DNA from: JBHGAV01 sp041946685
Lineage (GTDB): Bacteria; Acidobacteriota; Terriglobia; Bryobacterales; Bryobacteraceae
Reading direction: 5' to 3'
Length of the DNA: 64,000 bases
NCBI GenBank assembly: GCA_041946685.1
Contig: JBHGAV010000011.1
Span: 1-64,000, forward strand
The position numbers and the translations under genes were made by a program. Shown here piece by piece: positions 8,638 through 16,776 of this stretch. How positions within the stretch are numbered: position 1 is the first letter of the stretch; every line of letters begins with the position of its first letter. The notes under the pieces were generated by a model. That model was not told the DNA's origin, searched no databases, and was given only the letters and a program-made list of their open reading frames with translations.

Positions 8638-9717
8638 ATGAGTACATCTGAGACGGGCACCGATGGCATGATCTCCCTGAGAAAGTCACTGAGCGAACTG
8701 GATGAACTCGCCGCCTTGTTTCGCGTCTGCCTCGATTGCTACCTGGCGACCTTGGGCGACATGGACAAGTTCGCCGTCGAGGTGGAACGTGCGGAGACGG
8801 CCAGGCACCGCAAAGCGCTCAAGCTGATTCGCGACAGGATCGAGTCCGAACCGGATGCCTCCTCCTTGCGGAGTGCCAAGTCCGCAGTGCATGACGAGCT
8901 GCACCAACATCGCCAGCGATCGCAAGAGGCCATCCGTGAAAGAGAACTCGACGTCCGCCAGATTCTCACGATGCTGGCGCAGGCGGCCGCGGCGATGACC
9001 GACCGCGGCGACCGGTACGCCGCGCAGTTTCAAGGACTTGCCGAGGACCTGGAGTCGCTGTCCGGCGTGGACAACCTGGGCATAATCCGAAGGCGGCTGG
9101 CTCAAAGCGTGAGCAATCTGAAGTCGTGCGTGAACACCATGACCGAGGAGAATCGGACGTCGGCGGACGACCTGCACCAGGAACTGATGGCGTTTCGCCG
9201 GCGTTTGGCGCAAGCCGAGATCGAGGCGGCCACCGATGTCTTGACCGGGCTGGCCAACCGCCGTGAAGCCGAGCGGTTGATCAAGGCCGGAATCACAGCC
9301 GGAAAACCCACATGCCTCATGCTTTTCGATCTGGATGGCTTCAAGAGCGTGAATGACCGCTACGGGCACGGCGTCGGCGACCTGGTGCTGAAGGCATTCG
9401 CCAACCGATTGGCAGCTCAGTACCGGGCCGATGACCCCGTCTGCCGGTGGGGCGGGGACGAGTTCCTGGTGATTCTGACCAGAGCCTTGCCCGACGCCGT
9501 CGGCCGGGCCACTGTCGTTGCGTCCAAGCTGTGCGGATCCTACCGGGTGCAAACGGAAAGAGGAGCCTTGACCATCCAGATGTCCGCCAGCGTCGGGGTG
9601 GCGCAACATCAGCCGGGCGAGTCGGGAGATGACCTGCTTGCCAGGGCTGACGCGCTGCTGTACCGCAGCAAGGGAATCGCACTGGCAGAACTGCCTGCGC
9701 CTGTAGCCCGGGCGTGA
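8638..9717 (+). CDS. Diguanylate cyclase with helical N-terminal region (GGDEF)
   Basis: This 359-aa soluble protein ends in a GGDEF domain (about 190-350) that makes cyclic di-GMP from two GTP. The active-site motif GGDEF is intact at 272-276. The product-inhibition I-site RxxD (Arg263-Asp266) sits exactly five residues upstream, so an active, feedback-inhibited enzyme is predicted. Residues 1-190 are largely helical and charged, consistent with a coiled-coil or four-helix sensory/dimerisation region of no recognised family. No membrane segment is visible. It lies between two sensor kinase genes, suggesting a signalling cluster, but no physical coupling is shown. Confidence 0.92.
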   Translation: MSTSETGTDGMISLRKSLSELDELAALFRVCLDCYLATLGDMDKFAVEVERAETARHRKALKLIRDRIESEPDASSLRSAKSAVHDELHQHRQRSQEAIRERELDVRQILTMLAQAAAAMTDRGDRYAAQFQGLAEDLESLSGVDNLGIIRRRLAQSVSNLKSCVNTMTEENRTSADDLHQELMAFRRRLAQAEIEAATDVLTGLANRREAERLIKAGITAGKPTCLMLFDLDGFKSVNDRYGHGVGDLVLKAFANRLAAQYRADDPVCRWGGDEFLVILTRALPDAVGRATVVASKLCGSYRVQTERGALTIQMSASVGVAQHQPGESGDDLLARADALLYRSKGIALAELPAPVARA

Positions 9718-9764
9718 AGACCGGCTGCTAAAGCGCAGATCCAGGCGCTCCGATAGAGGAAAGG

Positions 9765-11390
9765 GTGCGTGCAATGGAACAGGCGGTCGCGCTGGCCGCT
9801 TCCGAGGTATTCGGAGACCGGCTGCGAGGCCACCTGGAAGTGCTGAAGGCGGTGTTGCAGCCACGGCTGGCCGCGTTGCAGCGGCGCTTCCTTGAGCGGA
9901 TGCGTCGGCTGGGTTATGACCCCCGACAGAGGAAGGCGCTGGCGGCGATCACGCCAGGGGCGGCGGCCACCATCCAGGCGGCAGGGGGCTTGCCGCAGGC
10001 CTTCATCGAGCAAGCCGAGTACAACGGCCGCCGACTGGCCAAACTGAATCTCACTCCCGCCCGGGTCATGCGTGCCCTTCAGGAATACGACCGCCTGCTG
10101 GGTCCCCTGGTCTGCTCCCTGGATGTCAAAGCCCAGGCGGAATTTCGTCGAGCGCTGGAGCAATGGTACTTCTGTGTCGTCCTGAGCCTGAATAACGCCT
10201 CCTATCAGGTGGCCGAGGCCGAGGCCCAGGCCTACCATGAGCTCTTCAAGAACGAGCTGGAAGCTGGAAATCTGGACGACTTGCTCCTCAGGATGCTGGG
10301 ATCGCTCGGCCGGTACTGTCGCGCGGAGGCAGCAGCGCTGTTCCTGGCGGAGCGTGGCTCCTCCCGGCTTCGGCTGAGAGCGGTGACGCCATGCAGGGTG
10401 CGGGAGTCCGTCTCGCCCCACGAGGTAACGCTTTCCCGACGGCTCCGCGAACGGCTCTCGAAGGCGCGCTGCTTCCTGACCGGCAGGGACAAACTCGACC
10501 TGGCGTTGCACCCGGGCTGGCAAGCACGGTTCTCGACCTGCTGGTCGATCCCGCTGGTGGCCCGCGGGAAGCTCGAAGGCGTCATGCAGTTTGCGTTCTC
10601 CTTGCCGTATGAGTGGTTTCCCAGGGAGGTGGAACTGCTCACATCCGCCGGTGAGCGCTGCCTGCTGGCCGCCGCCAAGGCCCGCCTGGTGGAGGAGTTG
10701 GCCGCCAGGGAAGCTCAGGTCCGGCAACTGGCGGGTCACATGCTGCACGTGGAAGACCGCGAGAGGCGGCGCATCGGGGCAGAGTTGCACGATGAGGCCG
10801 GCCAATCGTTGCTCTGCATCCGGCTGCAATTGGAAATGCTGGAGAATACACCCCAGACCAACGAACAACTGCGGGCGGGGTTGCGGGAGGCGCGGGCGCT
10901 GACCGAGGCGACGATCGTCGAGATCCGGCGGCTGATCGCGGCGCTCAGCCCCGCAGTGCTGGAGGAATTGGGCCTGGGACCGGCGCTCAAGCAACTGGCG
11001 GCGCGTTTGCAGCGTTACGGCAAACTGCAGGTGAAGCTTCACGTATCGTCGCTTCGGGAGGTGCCCGCTCAGGTCGCCGGCGCCGCCTACCGGCTCATTC
11101 AGGAGTGCCTCAACAACGTAGTGAGACACGCATCGGCCGCATCTGTAAACATCTCTGCGGTTTCGTCCGATGGAGAGTTGAGGATATGCGTGGAAGACGA
11201 CGGAGTCGGGTTTCGCATTGAGGAGGCGATCGCGAAGCAAGGGTCCTTCGGCTTGACGGGCATGCGTGAACGGGTGGCCTTGCTCGGCGGCAAGCTTCAC
11301 CTGGAAAGCCGGCCCAAGCGTGGAACAAGGGTCTCGATCAGCCTGCCGGTGCGAGGACGAAAAGGCAACGGGGCCCGGGAAGTTGAGTAA
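9765..11390 (+). CDS. GAF-domain NarL-family sensor histidine kinase
   Basis: This is a 541-aa soluble kinase. Residues 1-160 form an all-helical domain without a clear family. A GAF domain follows (about 165-310), then HisKA_3 dimerisation with phospho-acceptor His342 in RRRIGAELHDEAG, then a HATPase (about 430-535) with the N-box QECLNNVVRHA and the G box EDDGVGF. There are no membrane segments, so it should sense a cytoplasmic cue. A NarL-type regulator starts 5 bp after the stop and is its clear partner. The start may be GTG 9765 (GAGGA at 9756-9760) or ATG 9774. The helical N-terminus has a globin-sensor-like size, but no proximal haem histidine was recognised. Confidence 0.9.
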   Translation: MRAMEQAVALAASEVFGDRLRGHLEVLKAVLQPRLAALQRRFLERMRRLGYDPRQRKALAAITPGAAATIQAAGGLPQAFIEQAEYNGRRLAKLNLTPARVMRALQEYDRLLGPLVCSLDVKAQAEFRRALEQWYFCVVLSLNNASYQVAEAEAQAYHELFKNELEAGNLDDLLLRMLGSLGRYCRAEAAALFLAERGSSRLRLRAVTPCRVRESVSPHEVTLSRRLRERLSKARCFLTGRDKLDLALHPGWQARFSTCWSIPLVARGKLEGVMQFAFSLPYEWFPREVELLTSAGERCLLAAAKARLVEELAAREAQVRQLAGHMLHVEDRERRRIGAELHDEAGQSLLCIRLQLEMLENTPQTNEQLRAGLREARALTEATIVEIRRLIAALSPAVLEELGLGPALKQLAARLQRYGKLQVKLHVSSLREVPAQVAGAAYRLIQECLNNVVRHASAASVNISAVSSDGELRICVEDDGVGFRIEEAIAKQGSFGLTGMRERVALLGGKLHLESRPKRGTRVSISLPVRGRKGNGAREVE

Positions 11391-11395
11391 TTCTT

Positions 11396-12061
11396 ATGGC
11401 CAGAATTCGAATCTTGCTGGCGGACGACCATACCCTGTTCCGTCAGGGGGTGAAAACATTGCTTGCCGCGGAAGCGGACATGGAAGTGGTGGGCGAGGCG
11501 TCGGATGGGACCAGCGCCGCCGACAAGGCGAACGAACTGAAACCGGATGTGGTTCTGATGGACATTGGGATGCCCGGTCCAAGCAGCTTCGAAACCGCGC
11601 GGCAGATAAAGCGCAACCGGCCTGAAACCCGCGTCCTCTTCCTTACCATGTACGACGACGAGGATTACCTCGTTGAAAGCATGGAGGTGGGCGCCAGTGG
11701 ATACGTCCTGAAGGACAGTCCGGCCAACCAACTGGTAGCCGCCGTGCGCGACGTGTGCCGCGGCGGCAGCTATCTCAGTCCCCGGATGCTCGCGCAGCTT
11801 GTGGACGACTTCCGCACCCGGGTCAAGACGACCGACCGGATGCCCCGCTTCGCCACCCTCACCCCTCGTGAGAAGGAAGTGCTGAAGATGCTTGCCGAAG
11901 GCAATTCGGTCAAAGAGGTTGCCTGCCAGCTCAACCTGAGCGTGAAGACCGTAGAGGCGCACAAATTCAACCTCATGCGCAAGTTGGATATACACAATAA
12001 GGCCCAACTGGTGCAGTACGCCATACAAAAGAAGGTGATCAAGTTGCCGGCGCTGGTCTAG
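11396..12061 (+). CDS. NarL/LuxR-family response regulator
   Basis: This is a 221-aa two-domain regulator. The receiver domain (1-120) has the acidic pair Asp10/Asp11, phospho-acceptor Asp56 in VVLMDIGMPG, Thr84 and Lys106. A LuxR-type helix-turn-helix occupies about 153-212 (LTPREKEVLKMLAEG, then KTVEAHKFNLMRKL). It starts 5 bp after the kinase stop, so the pair forms a two-component system whose output is transcription. The target genes are not evident. It ends 63 bp before sppA, whose own -10-like element is present, so sppA is probably transcribed separately. Confidence 0.93.
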   Translation: MARIRILLADDHTLFRQGVKTLLAAEADMEVVGEASDGTSAADKANELKPDVVLMDIGMPGPSSFETARQIKRNRPETRVLFLTMYDDEDYLVESMEVGASGYVLKDSPANQLVAAVRDVCRGGSYLSPRMLAQLVDDFRTRVKTTDRMPRFATLTPREKEVLKMLAEGNSVKEVACQLNLSVKTVEAHKFNLMRKLDIHNKAQLVQYAIQKKVIKLPALV

Positions 12062-12104
12062 ACGTCGCCAGTCTGCCGGCCGTTCGGCCTCGCCGCTGTT
12101 CGTG

Positions 12105-12110
12105 TAGAAT
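12105..12110 (+). promoter_or_regulatory. Candidate -10 element for sppA
   Basis: TAGAAT at 12105-12110 lies 14 nt before the sppA ATG at 12125. No good -35 is present 16-18 bp upstream. It is one of the recurrent TAGAAT elements close to starts in this window. Confidence 0.4.
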
Positions 12111-12124
12111 CGTGACTACACATC

Positions 12125-13846
12125 ATGGCGAAGTTCTTGGCTGGGCTAGTTGCCGGACTGCTGATAGCTGTCCTTTCCTTGCTCGTTTTGGCCGTCGTCT
12201 TGGCTCGGTTCGCCGAGCGGCCGCCCGAGGTCGCCCGCCGGAGCGTGCTGGTTGTCGACCTCGAGGGATTGATCGTCGAACAGCCTCCGGTTACCATCCC
12301 TCTTCCATTCTTCGAACAGAGGGCGCCGCTCACGATAGTGGATCTTTGGAAGGCCCTCCGCGCCGCCAGCACGGACTCGAGAATCAGCGCGATCATGCTC
12401 GCTCCGGGCCGAGTAGATGCCGGCTGGGGAAAGTTGCAGGAGATCCGCAACGGGCTGGAAAGGCTGCGCGGATCCGGAAAGCCTGTCCACGCCTTCCTTC
12501 GGAACCCGTCCACCCGCGAATACTACCTAGCCACGGCGGCCGGACGGATCTCGATGCCGCCCGAGGACCTGCTGGACCTGAAAGGCTTGCGGGCCGAGGT
12601 CATGTATTTGCGCGGGACCCTGGACAAGATCGGAGTGCAGGTAGAGATTGAGCACGCCGGCAAGTACAAAGACTACGGCGACATGTTCACCCGGACCTCC
12701 ATGAGCCCCGAGACCCGCGAGGTCCTGGATTCCATACTGGATAAAGTGTATGCGTCGCTGGTCGAGTCGATTTCCGCCGGCCGGAAGAGGAACGAAGCCG
12801 AGGTCCGCGCCATCCTCGACGAGGGACCTTTTCTGTCCAGCCGGGCGCTCAAAGTAGGGCTGGTCGACGACCTTCGTTATGAGGACGAAGCGTTCAGTGA
12901 GTTGGAGCGGACTGTTGGCGCGGGACGGCTGGCCCGGATCGGCGTGAGAGACTACATCCGGGCGCAAGGAGGAGGGAGCGAATCGGCCTCCTCGAACCGC
13001 GTTGCCTTCGTCGTGGGAGAGGGCACGATTACGGGTCACGCGAGCTCGAGCCTGGAAGGCGATGCGGGACTGGGGGCCGCTGCCTTCATCAAGCTGTTGC
13101 GACAGGTGGCCGAAGACAGGACGATTCGCGGCGTGATTGTCCGCGTAGATTCCCCCGGCGGCGATTCGTTTGCCTCCGACGAGATCTGGCGCGAGATGAA
13201 CCGGCTCAGCCGGGGCAAGCCGCTGGTGGTCTCAATGTCGGACGAAGCCGCTAGCGGCGGATACTACATCTCGATGACCGGAGATCCGGTGATCGCCTAC
13301 CCCAACACGTTCACCGGCTCGATCGGCGTGGTTTTCGGGAAGGCCAATCTGCGCGGTCTCTACGAAAAACTCGGCGTCCGGAAAGAGCTCGTCACCCGCG
13401 GCCGTTACGCGGCTATCGACTCGGACTACGTGCCCCTCAGCGAAGCGGCCCGGCGCAAGCTCCGGGAGGGCGTGGACGACAACTACCGCGCTTTCGTCGA
13501 GAGAGTCGCTACGGCGCGCAAGAGAAAGTTCGACGAGGTGGAGCCGCTGGCCCAAGGGCGCGTGTGGCTGGGCAGCCAGGCCAAACAGAACGGACTGGTC
13601 GATGAGCTCGGCGGGCTCGACCGGGCCCTGGAATTGATCCGCCAGAGGGCGCAAATCCCGCGGGGCGAGAGCGTGACGCTGGTCCCGTATCCATCCCGCC
13701 GCAGCCTTCTCGATCGGCTTTTCAGCCGGCCGGCCCAAGCGCGGATTCCCAACTGGCTGCAATCGTTTCTGGCAAGATGGCCGGTGGAATCCCTATCTCG
13801 GGGCGGGTTCTTCCGACTGATGCCCTACTCCATTCAGGTGCGTTAG
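12125..13846 (+). CDS. sppA: Signal peptide peptidase SppA, long (67K) type
   Basis: This 573-aa inner-membrane S49 serine protease has an N-terminal anchor (about 4-28) and two tandem peptidase domains. It degrades cleaved signal peptides and membrane-protein fragments. The catalytic dyad spans both halves as in E. coli SppA: Lys180 in the AGKYKDYGDMF context of the N-terminal domain and Ser377 in DEAASGGYYIS of the C-terminal domain. The length matches the long form found in Gram-negatives rather than the short Bacillus type. It has its own candidate promoter and is convergent with the sigma factor gene, with a 19-bp gap and no obvious terminator. Confidence 0.95.
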   Translation: MAKFLAGLVAGLLIAVLSLLVLAVVLARFAERPPEVARRSVLVVDLEGLIVEQPPVTIPLPFFEQRAPLTIVDLWKALRAASTDSRISAIMLAPGRVDAGWGKLQEIRNGLERLRGSGKPVHAFLRNPSTREYYLATAAGRISMPPEDLLDLKGLRAEVMYLRGTLDKIGVQVEIEHAGKYKDYGDMFTRTSMSPETREVLDSILDKVYASLVESISAGRKRNEAEVRAILDEGPFLSSRALKVGLVDDLRYEDEAFSELERTVGAGRLARIGVRDYIRAQGGGSESASSNRVAFVVGEGTITGHASSSLEGDAGLGAAAFIKLLRQVAEDRTIRGVIVRVDSPGGDSFASDEIWREMNRLSRGKPLVVSMSDEAASGGYYISMTGDPVIAYPNTFTGSIGVVFGKANLRGLYEKLGVRKELVTRGRYAAIDSDYVPLSEAARRKLREGVDDNYRAFVERVATARKRKFDEVEPLAQGRVWLGSQAKQNGLVDELGGLDRALELIRQRAQIPRGESVTLVPYPSRRSLLDRLFSRPAQARIPNWLQSFLARWPVESLSRGGFFRLMPYSIQVR

Positions 13847-13865
13847 GGGAGGCTAGGGAGCATGC

Positions 13866-14621
13866 TCAGAACGCGGCGCTCGATTCGATGCCGGCCGCCT
13901 GCAGTGCGGAGGCCATTTTTTGCAGCGCGGACTTGTGGATTTGAGAAACGCGGCTCTCGTTGATCCCCATCATGTCGCCGATCTCGCGCATGGTCATCTC
14001 CCCGCCGTAGTAGAGCTGGACGACCTTCCGATAGCGCTCCGGCAGTACGTTGAGCGCCAGCCGGAGGTGCCCCTTCAACTGCTGGCGGGCGCACATGTTG
14101 TCGGGCTGGGTGCCCTCCTCGGCGGGGAACTCCATGGCTGACGGTTCATCGCGGTCCTGCGTACGTCCGGACGCGGAGACCAGGCCCGCGTTGCGCAACT
14201 CCATCATCATGCGGCGCCAGCGGTCCTCTCCCACCCCCAGCTTCTGGGCCACTTCCGCCTGAGTCGGATTGCGTTGCAGCACGGCGGCCAGGTCCCTTGT
14301 GGCCGCTTCGATCTGTTTGTGGCGCCGCCGCAGGTCCCGCGAGGCCCAGTCGAGCTGCCGGAGGCTGTCTAGAATCGCGCCCTTGATGCGGTGCTTGGCG
14401 TAGCTGGAAAAGGCGACCTGCTTGCGGGGATTGAACTTCTGGGTCGCGTCGAACAGCCCCAGGATGCCGGCGTGGATTAGATCGTCGAGGTCCACATGGA
14501 CGGGCAGGTTCTCGTGAACGCGAACCGCGATAATCCGGACAAGCGGCAGGTGTTCCAGGATTATCTGGTCCCTTTCCATTCTCTCCTTCGCTCCAGCTCT
14601 GGGCACACTTGTGGCGCGCAT
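13866..14621 (-). CDS. RNA polymerase sigma factor of the FliA/SigB (sigma-28-like) group
   Basis: This is a 251-aa group 3 sigma factor. Region 2 includes DLDDLIHAGILGLFDA and the core-binding/-10 segment VAFSSYAKHRIKGAILDSLR. A short region 3 (about 100-145) and region 4 with a helix-turn-helix (MTMREIGDMMGINESRVSQIHKSAL split around 209-233) follow. The architecture matches FliA/WhiG rather than ECF factors. No flagellar gene is in the window, so motility control is only a possibility. ATG 14621 is supported by GGGAG six nt upstream. The leader upstream contains several inverted repeats (separate entry). No anti-sigma gene is adjacent. Confidence 0.88.
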   Translation of the reverse strand: MRATSVPRAGAKERMERDQIILEHLPLVRIIAVRVHENLPVHVDLDDLIHAGILGLFDATQKFNPRKQVAFSSYAKHRIKGAILDSLRQLDWASRDLRRRHKQIEAATRDLAAVLQRNPTQAEVAQKLGVGEDRWRRMMMELRNAGLVSASGRTQDRDEPSAMEFPAEEGTQPDNMCARQQLKGHLRLALNVLPERYRKVVQLYYGGEMTMREIGDMMGINESRVSQIHKSALQKMASALQAAGIESSAAF

Positions 14622-14643
14622 TTGGACTCCCTCGTTTTGCAGG

Positions 14644-14748
14644 GGCCGGGAGCTTCCGGCCTCCGACCTTGAGTTCGTCCCTCTTTGCCTCGAGGGACTC
14701 ATCGTCGGGAAAGGCTGCCGACGCCGTAACAAGTGCAAACCAGCAGCC
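14644..14748 (-). promoter_or_regulatory. Hairpin-rich 5' leader of the sigma factor gene
   Basis: The 298-bp gap 14622-14919 contains no credible gene. Upstream of the sigma factor start it carries three perfect inverted repeats in series. They are GGCCGG/CCGGCC (14644-14649 with 14656-14661), GTCCCTC/GAGGGAC (14677-14683 with 14692-14698) and CGTCGG/CCGACG (14703-14708 with 14718-14723). A fourth pairing, 14713-14718 with 14743-14748 (GGCTGC/GCAGCC), would compete with the third hairpin. This could be a structured regulatory leader, but chance palindromes are common at this GC content. I did not recognise any known riboswitch core. Confidence 0.25.
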
Positions 14749-14897
14749 AGACGCCGCGGTGAAGAGCCAGATTTGTCTAGGGGGAGCTACCTACATGGAT
14801 TGAAGGACTTGCCCGATGCCAGAAGAGCCGGGCCGCAGGCAGCGGGATGCCAATGTCGCAGGCGCTGTTCCGATCTGAAACGAGGAGAGCTGTCCGG

Positions 14898-14912
14898 GTT
14901 CCACCATGGAAC
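14898..14912 (-). terminator. Small hairpin just after the deacetylase stop codon
   Basis: GTTCCA-CCA-TGGAAC forms a perfect 6-bp stem, 7 nt downstream of the stop of the deacetylase gene. No U tract follows, so it is at best a weak or factor-assisted terminator or a 3' stabiliser. Confidence 0.25.
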
Positions 14913-14919
14913 ACGTCGG

Positions 14920-15696
14920 CTACTGCGATCGCGTACTCAAGTCACGGTAGTCGACAAGCTCGACCCCCGCCTCCTGGACGGCGGTCCTGACCAGCGGGCT
15001 GGTCAAGGCCTGGAGTTCCCGTGCCCGGCTCTCCTTGAGGCGGGTCTTGGCCGCCGCCAGTTCGGCCCGCAGCAATCCGGGGTGGCACATCAGCTCTGTG
15101 ATCCCCGGAGGCAGACTGCGGATGGTCCCGCTAAGCCAGGACGCTTCGATTCTGCCCGTCTGGCGAAAGCCCTCGAAGTGGTCCGCCATCCGGCACCCGT
15201 GCAAGGTGAACGACAAGGCGAGGCAGGCGCCGAGCACCGGCACATCGAGCGGTCTGCGCACCCACGGGATTCGGAACTGCTCGGAGATCCTGCCCATCGC
15301 CTCCGCAACGGACGGAAGCATGTGGGTGTGCTTATGGGCGTCCAGGTGGGAGGGCGTCAGGCCGGCGTCCAGCACCCTGTTCACCTGGGCTTCCATCTCC
15401 TCGAACGGGCGGAACCGGCCGAGCGCCAGCGCACACGCAAGCCCCGCGACCGAGACGGGCAGCGGCCCCGTCAGCCCCGCCAAAGATCCACCACCCACCA
15501 GCACCAGGTGACAGCCGACACCCAAGGTGGGATTGGCCAAGGCCAGCCTGACGGCGTCCCGGAAAGCCGGGGCGTTGGCCATCAGGGTCGTGGAAGTGAC
15601 GACACCCTCACGATGCGCTTCCAGGATGCCTTCGTTGACGTCTCGCGTGTAGCCGAAGTCGTCGGCGTTGACGATCAGCAGCTTCCGGCCGCTCAA
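14920..15696 (-). CDS. ChbG/HpnK-type carbohydrate or hopanoid deacetylase (YdjC family)
   Basis: This 258-aa protein belongs to the YdjC/ChbG family of zinc-dependent deacetylases with a deformed TIM barrel. Metal and catalytic motifs are visible: NADDFG near the N-terminus (about 10-15) and HLDAHKHTH in the middle. The late MCHPG motif is also present. HpnK members remove an acetyl group during hopanoid side-chain synthesis, and ChbG members act on chito-oligosaccharides; sequence alone does not decide. The start is TTG 15696, overlapping the mlaD stop as TTGA, so it is translationally coupled to the Mla lipid-transport genes. That context favours an envelope lipid substrate, which is inference. 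Confidence 0.82.
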   Translation of the reverse strand: MSGRKLLIVNADDFGYTRDVNEGILEAHREGVVTSTTLMANAPAFRDAVRLALANPTLGVGCHLVLVGGGSLAGLTGPLPVSVAGLACALALGRFRPFEEMEAQVNRVLDAGLTPSHLDAHKHTHMLPSVAEAMGRISEQFRIPWVRRPLDVPVLGACLALSFTLHGCRMADHFEGFRQTGRIEASWLSGTIRSLPPGITELMCHPGLLRAELAAAKTRLKESRARELQALTSPLVRTAVQEAGVELVDYRDLSTRSQ

Positions 15697-16766
15697 AACA
15701 GCCTCAGCCGGATGCTCAGGAACTTCTTGGGATTGGCGCGGAAGTCCTTCATCATGTCCCTCATCTCCGTGGAGGCGCCGCTGAGGGACTCGTACAGGTT
15801 GGGGTTCACCAGCAACTGCCCCAGCGTCCCCTGACCGGTGATGACCTTCTCCAGGATGGCATCCAGCTTGGCCACCGTTTCCTGAATCTGGCGATGCAGT
15901 TGTTCGTCCTTGAGGAATTTGCCCGCCGTGCCCTTGCCCGCGTTCAGTTCCTCGGTCAGGCGGCGGAACTCGGCCAGCGTCTTGCGCGCTTCGTCATACA
16001 GGGCGGGATCCTTCACCAGTCTGCCCGCCGTCCCCTGCCCCTCCTGGATGCCAGCGAGCAGCTCGTCGAGGCGGTGGATGGCGGCGCGCAATTCGTTGTA
16101 AAGCGACTCATCGTTGAGGAGTCGCCCCACGGTTCCCTGGCCGCTGCTCACGGCAGCCGCGACTTTCTGCACCTCCGAAACCGCCGCATTCAGACGCTCG
16201 TAAAGCGTCTTGTCGACAAGAAGTTGCCCGATCGTGCCTTTGCCTTGTTCCATCGAGGTAACCACTCCGTCGACGCGCTTCAGAAGCGCCCGGGCGCTGA
16301 CCATCACGTCGTAGCCCGACTGAACGACCTCCTCGAATTCGCTGACGTCTTTGCTGGGCAACTCGCCGCCGTTACGAACCTTCTCGCGGCTCTGGCCCAT
16401 CCGGATGTTGATGTACTTGGTCCCCAGGACGTTCTCCGCGCTGATGGCGGCCTCCGAGTCCACCGGTATGGAAGCGAGGGCGCTGGAGTCCACCGACATG
16501 CCGATCCTGACCGTCCGGCGCTGGCCAGTCTGGCCCGAGAGCACAACCTGAGTCACGTTCCCGATCAGGATGCCATTCAGGCGGACGGGCGCGCCCACGG
16601 CCAGCGCCGCCGCATCCTCCATGTAGGTATATAGGGCCGCCTTCGGGACAAACAGCTTCTTGGTGCCGGTGAGCAGGAAGACCAGAACCCCCAGCACAGT
16701 CACGGCCACCACCGCCATCAAGCCCACCCGCAACTGAGCCCACTTGACTTTCTTAGCCGACGGCAT
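15693..16766 (-). CDS. mlaD: MlaD-type MCE protein with five 34-residue repeats
   Basis: This is a 357-aa periplasmic substrate-binding subunit of an Mla-type lipid transporter. An N-terminal membrane anchor (about 14-34) precedes a single MCE domain (about 40-125). The C-terminal half is striking: five copies of GxGTxGxLLxDxxLYxxL begin at residues 175, 209, 243, 277 and 311, exactly 34 residues apart, each followed by a predicted helix. The MCE part should bind phospholipid as a hexamer on MlaE. The repeats may build a helical tube or stalk across the periplasm. It is about twice the length of E. coli MlaD (183 aa). It lies 10 bp after mlaF and is coupled to the deacetylase. Confidence 0.9.
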   Translation of the reverse strand: MPSAKKVKWAQLRVGLMAVVAVTVLGVLVFLLTGTKKLFVPKAALYTYMEDAAALAVGAPVRLNGILIGNVTQVVLSGQTGQRRTVRIGMSVDSSALASIPVDSEAAISAENVLGTKYINIRMGQSREKVRNGGELPSKDVSEFEEVVQSGYDVMVSARALLKRVDGVVTSMEQGKGTIGQLLVDKTLYERLNAAVSEVQKVAAAVSSGQGTVGRLLNDESLYNELRAAIHRLDELLAGIQEGQGTAGRLVKDPALYDEARKTLAEFRRLTEELNAGKGTAGKFLKDEQLHRQIQETVAKLDAILEKVITGQGTLGQLLVNPNLYESLSGASTEMRDMMKDFRANPKKFLSIRLRLF

Positions 16767-16776
16767 CGTTTCTCGT

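Noticed and set aside
9609..11300. A 563-codon minus-strand frame over the sensor kinase gene
   Set aside because: It is antisense to a kinase with intact HisKA and HATPase motifs, with Gln/Arg/Pro-rich composition typical of shadow frames.
14622..14740. Possible c-di-GMP (GEMM) riboswitch in the sigma leader
   Set aside because: A GGCAAA and a GGGAC occur, but not the conserved GACGCAAAGCC block or the second arm, so it is not supported.
15700..16260. Regularly spaced repeats, at first sight array-like
   Set aside because: They are 102-nt coding repeats in mlaD (34 codons) with diverged DNA and no spacers, so not a CRISPR array.
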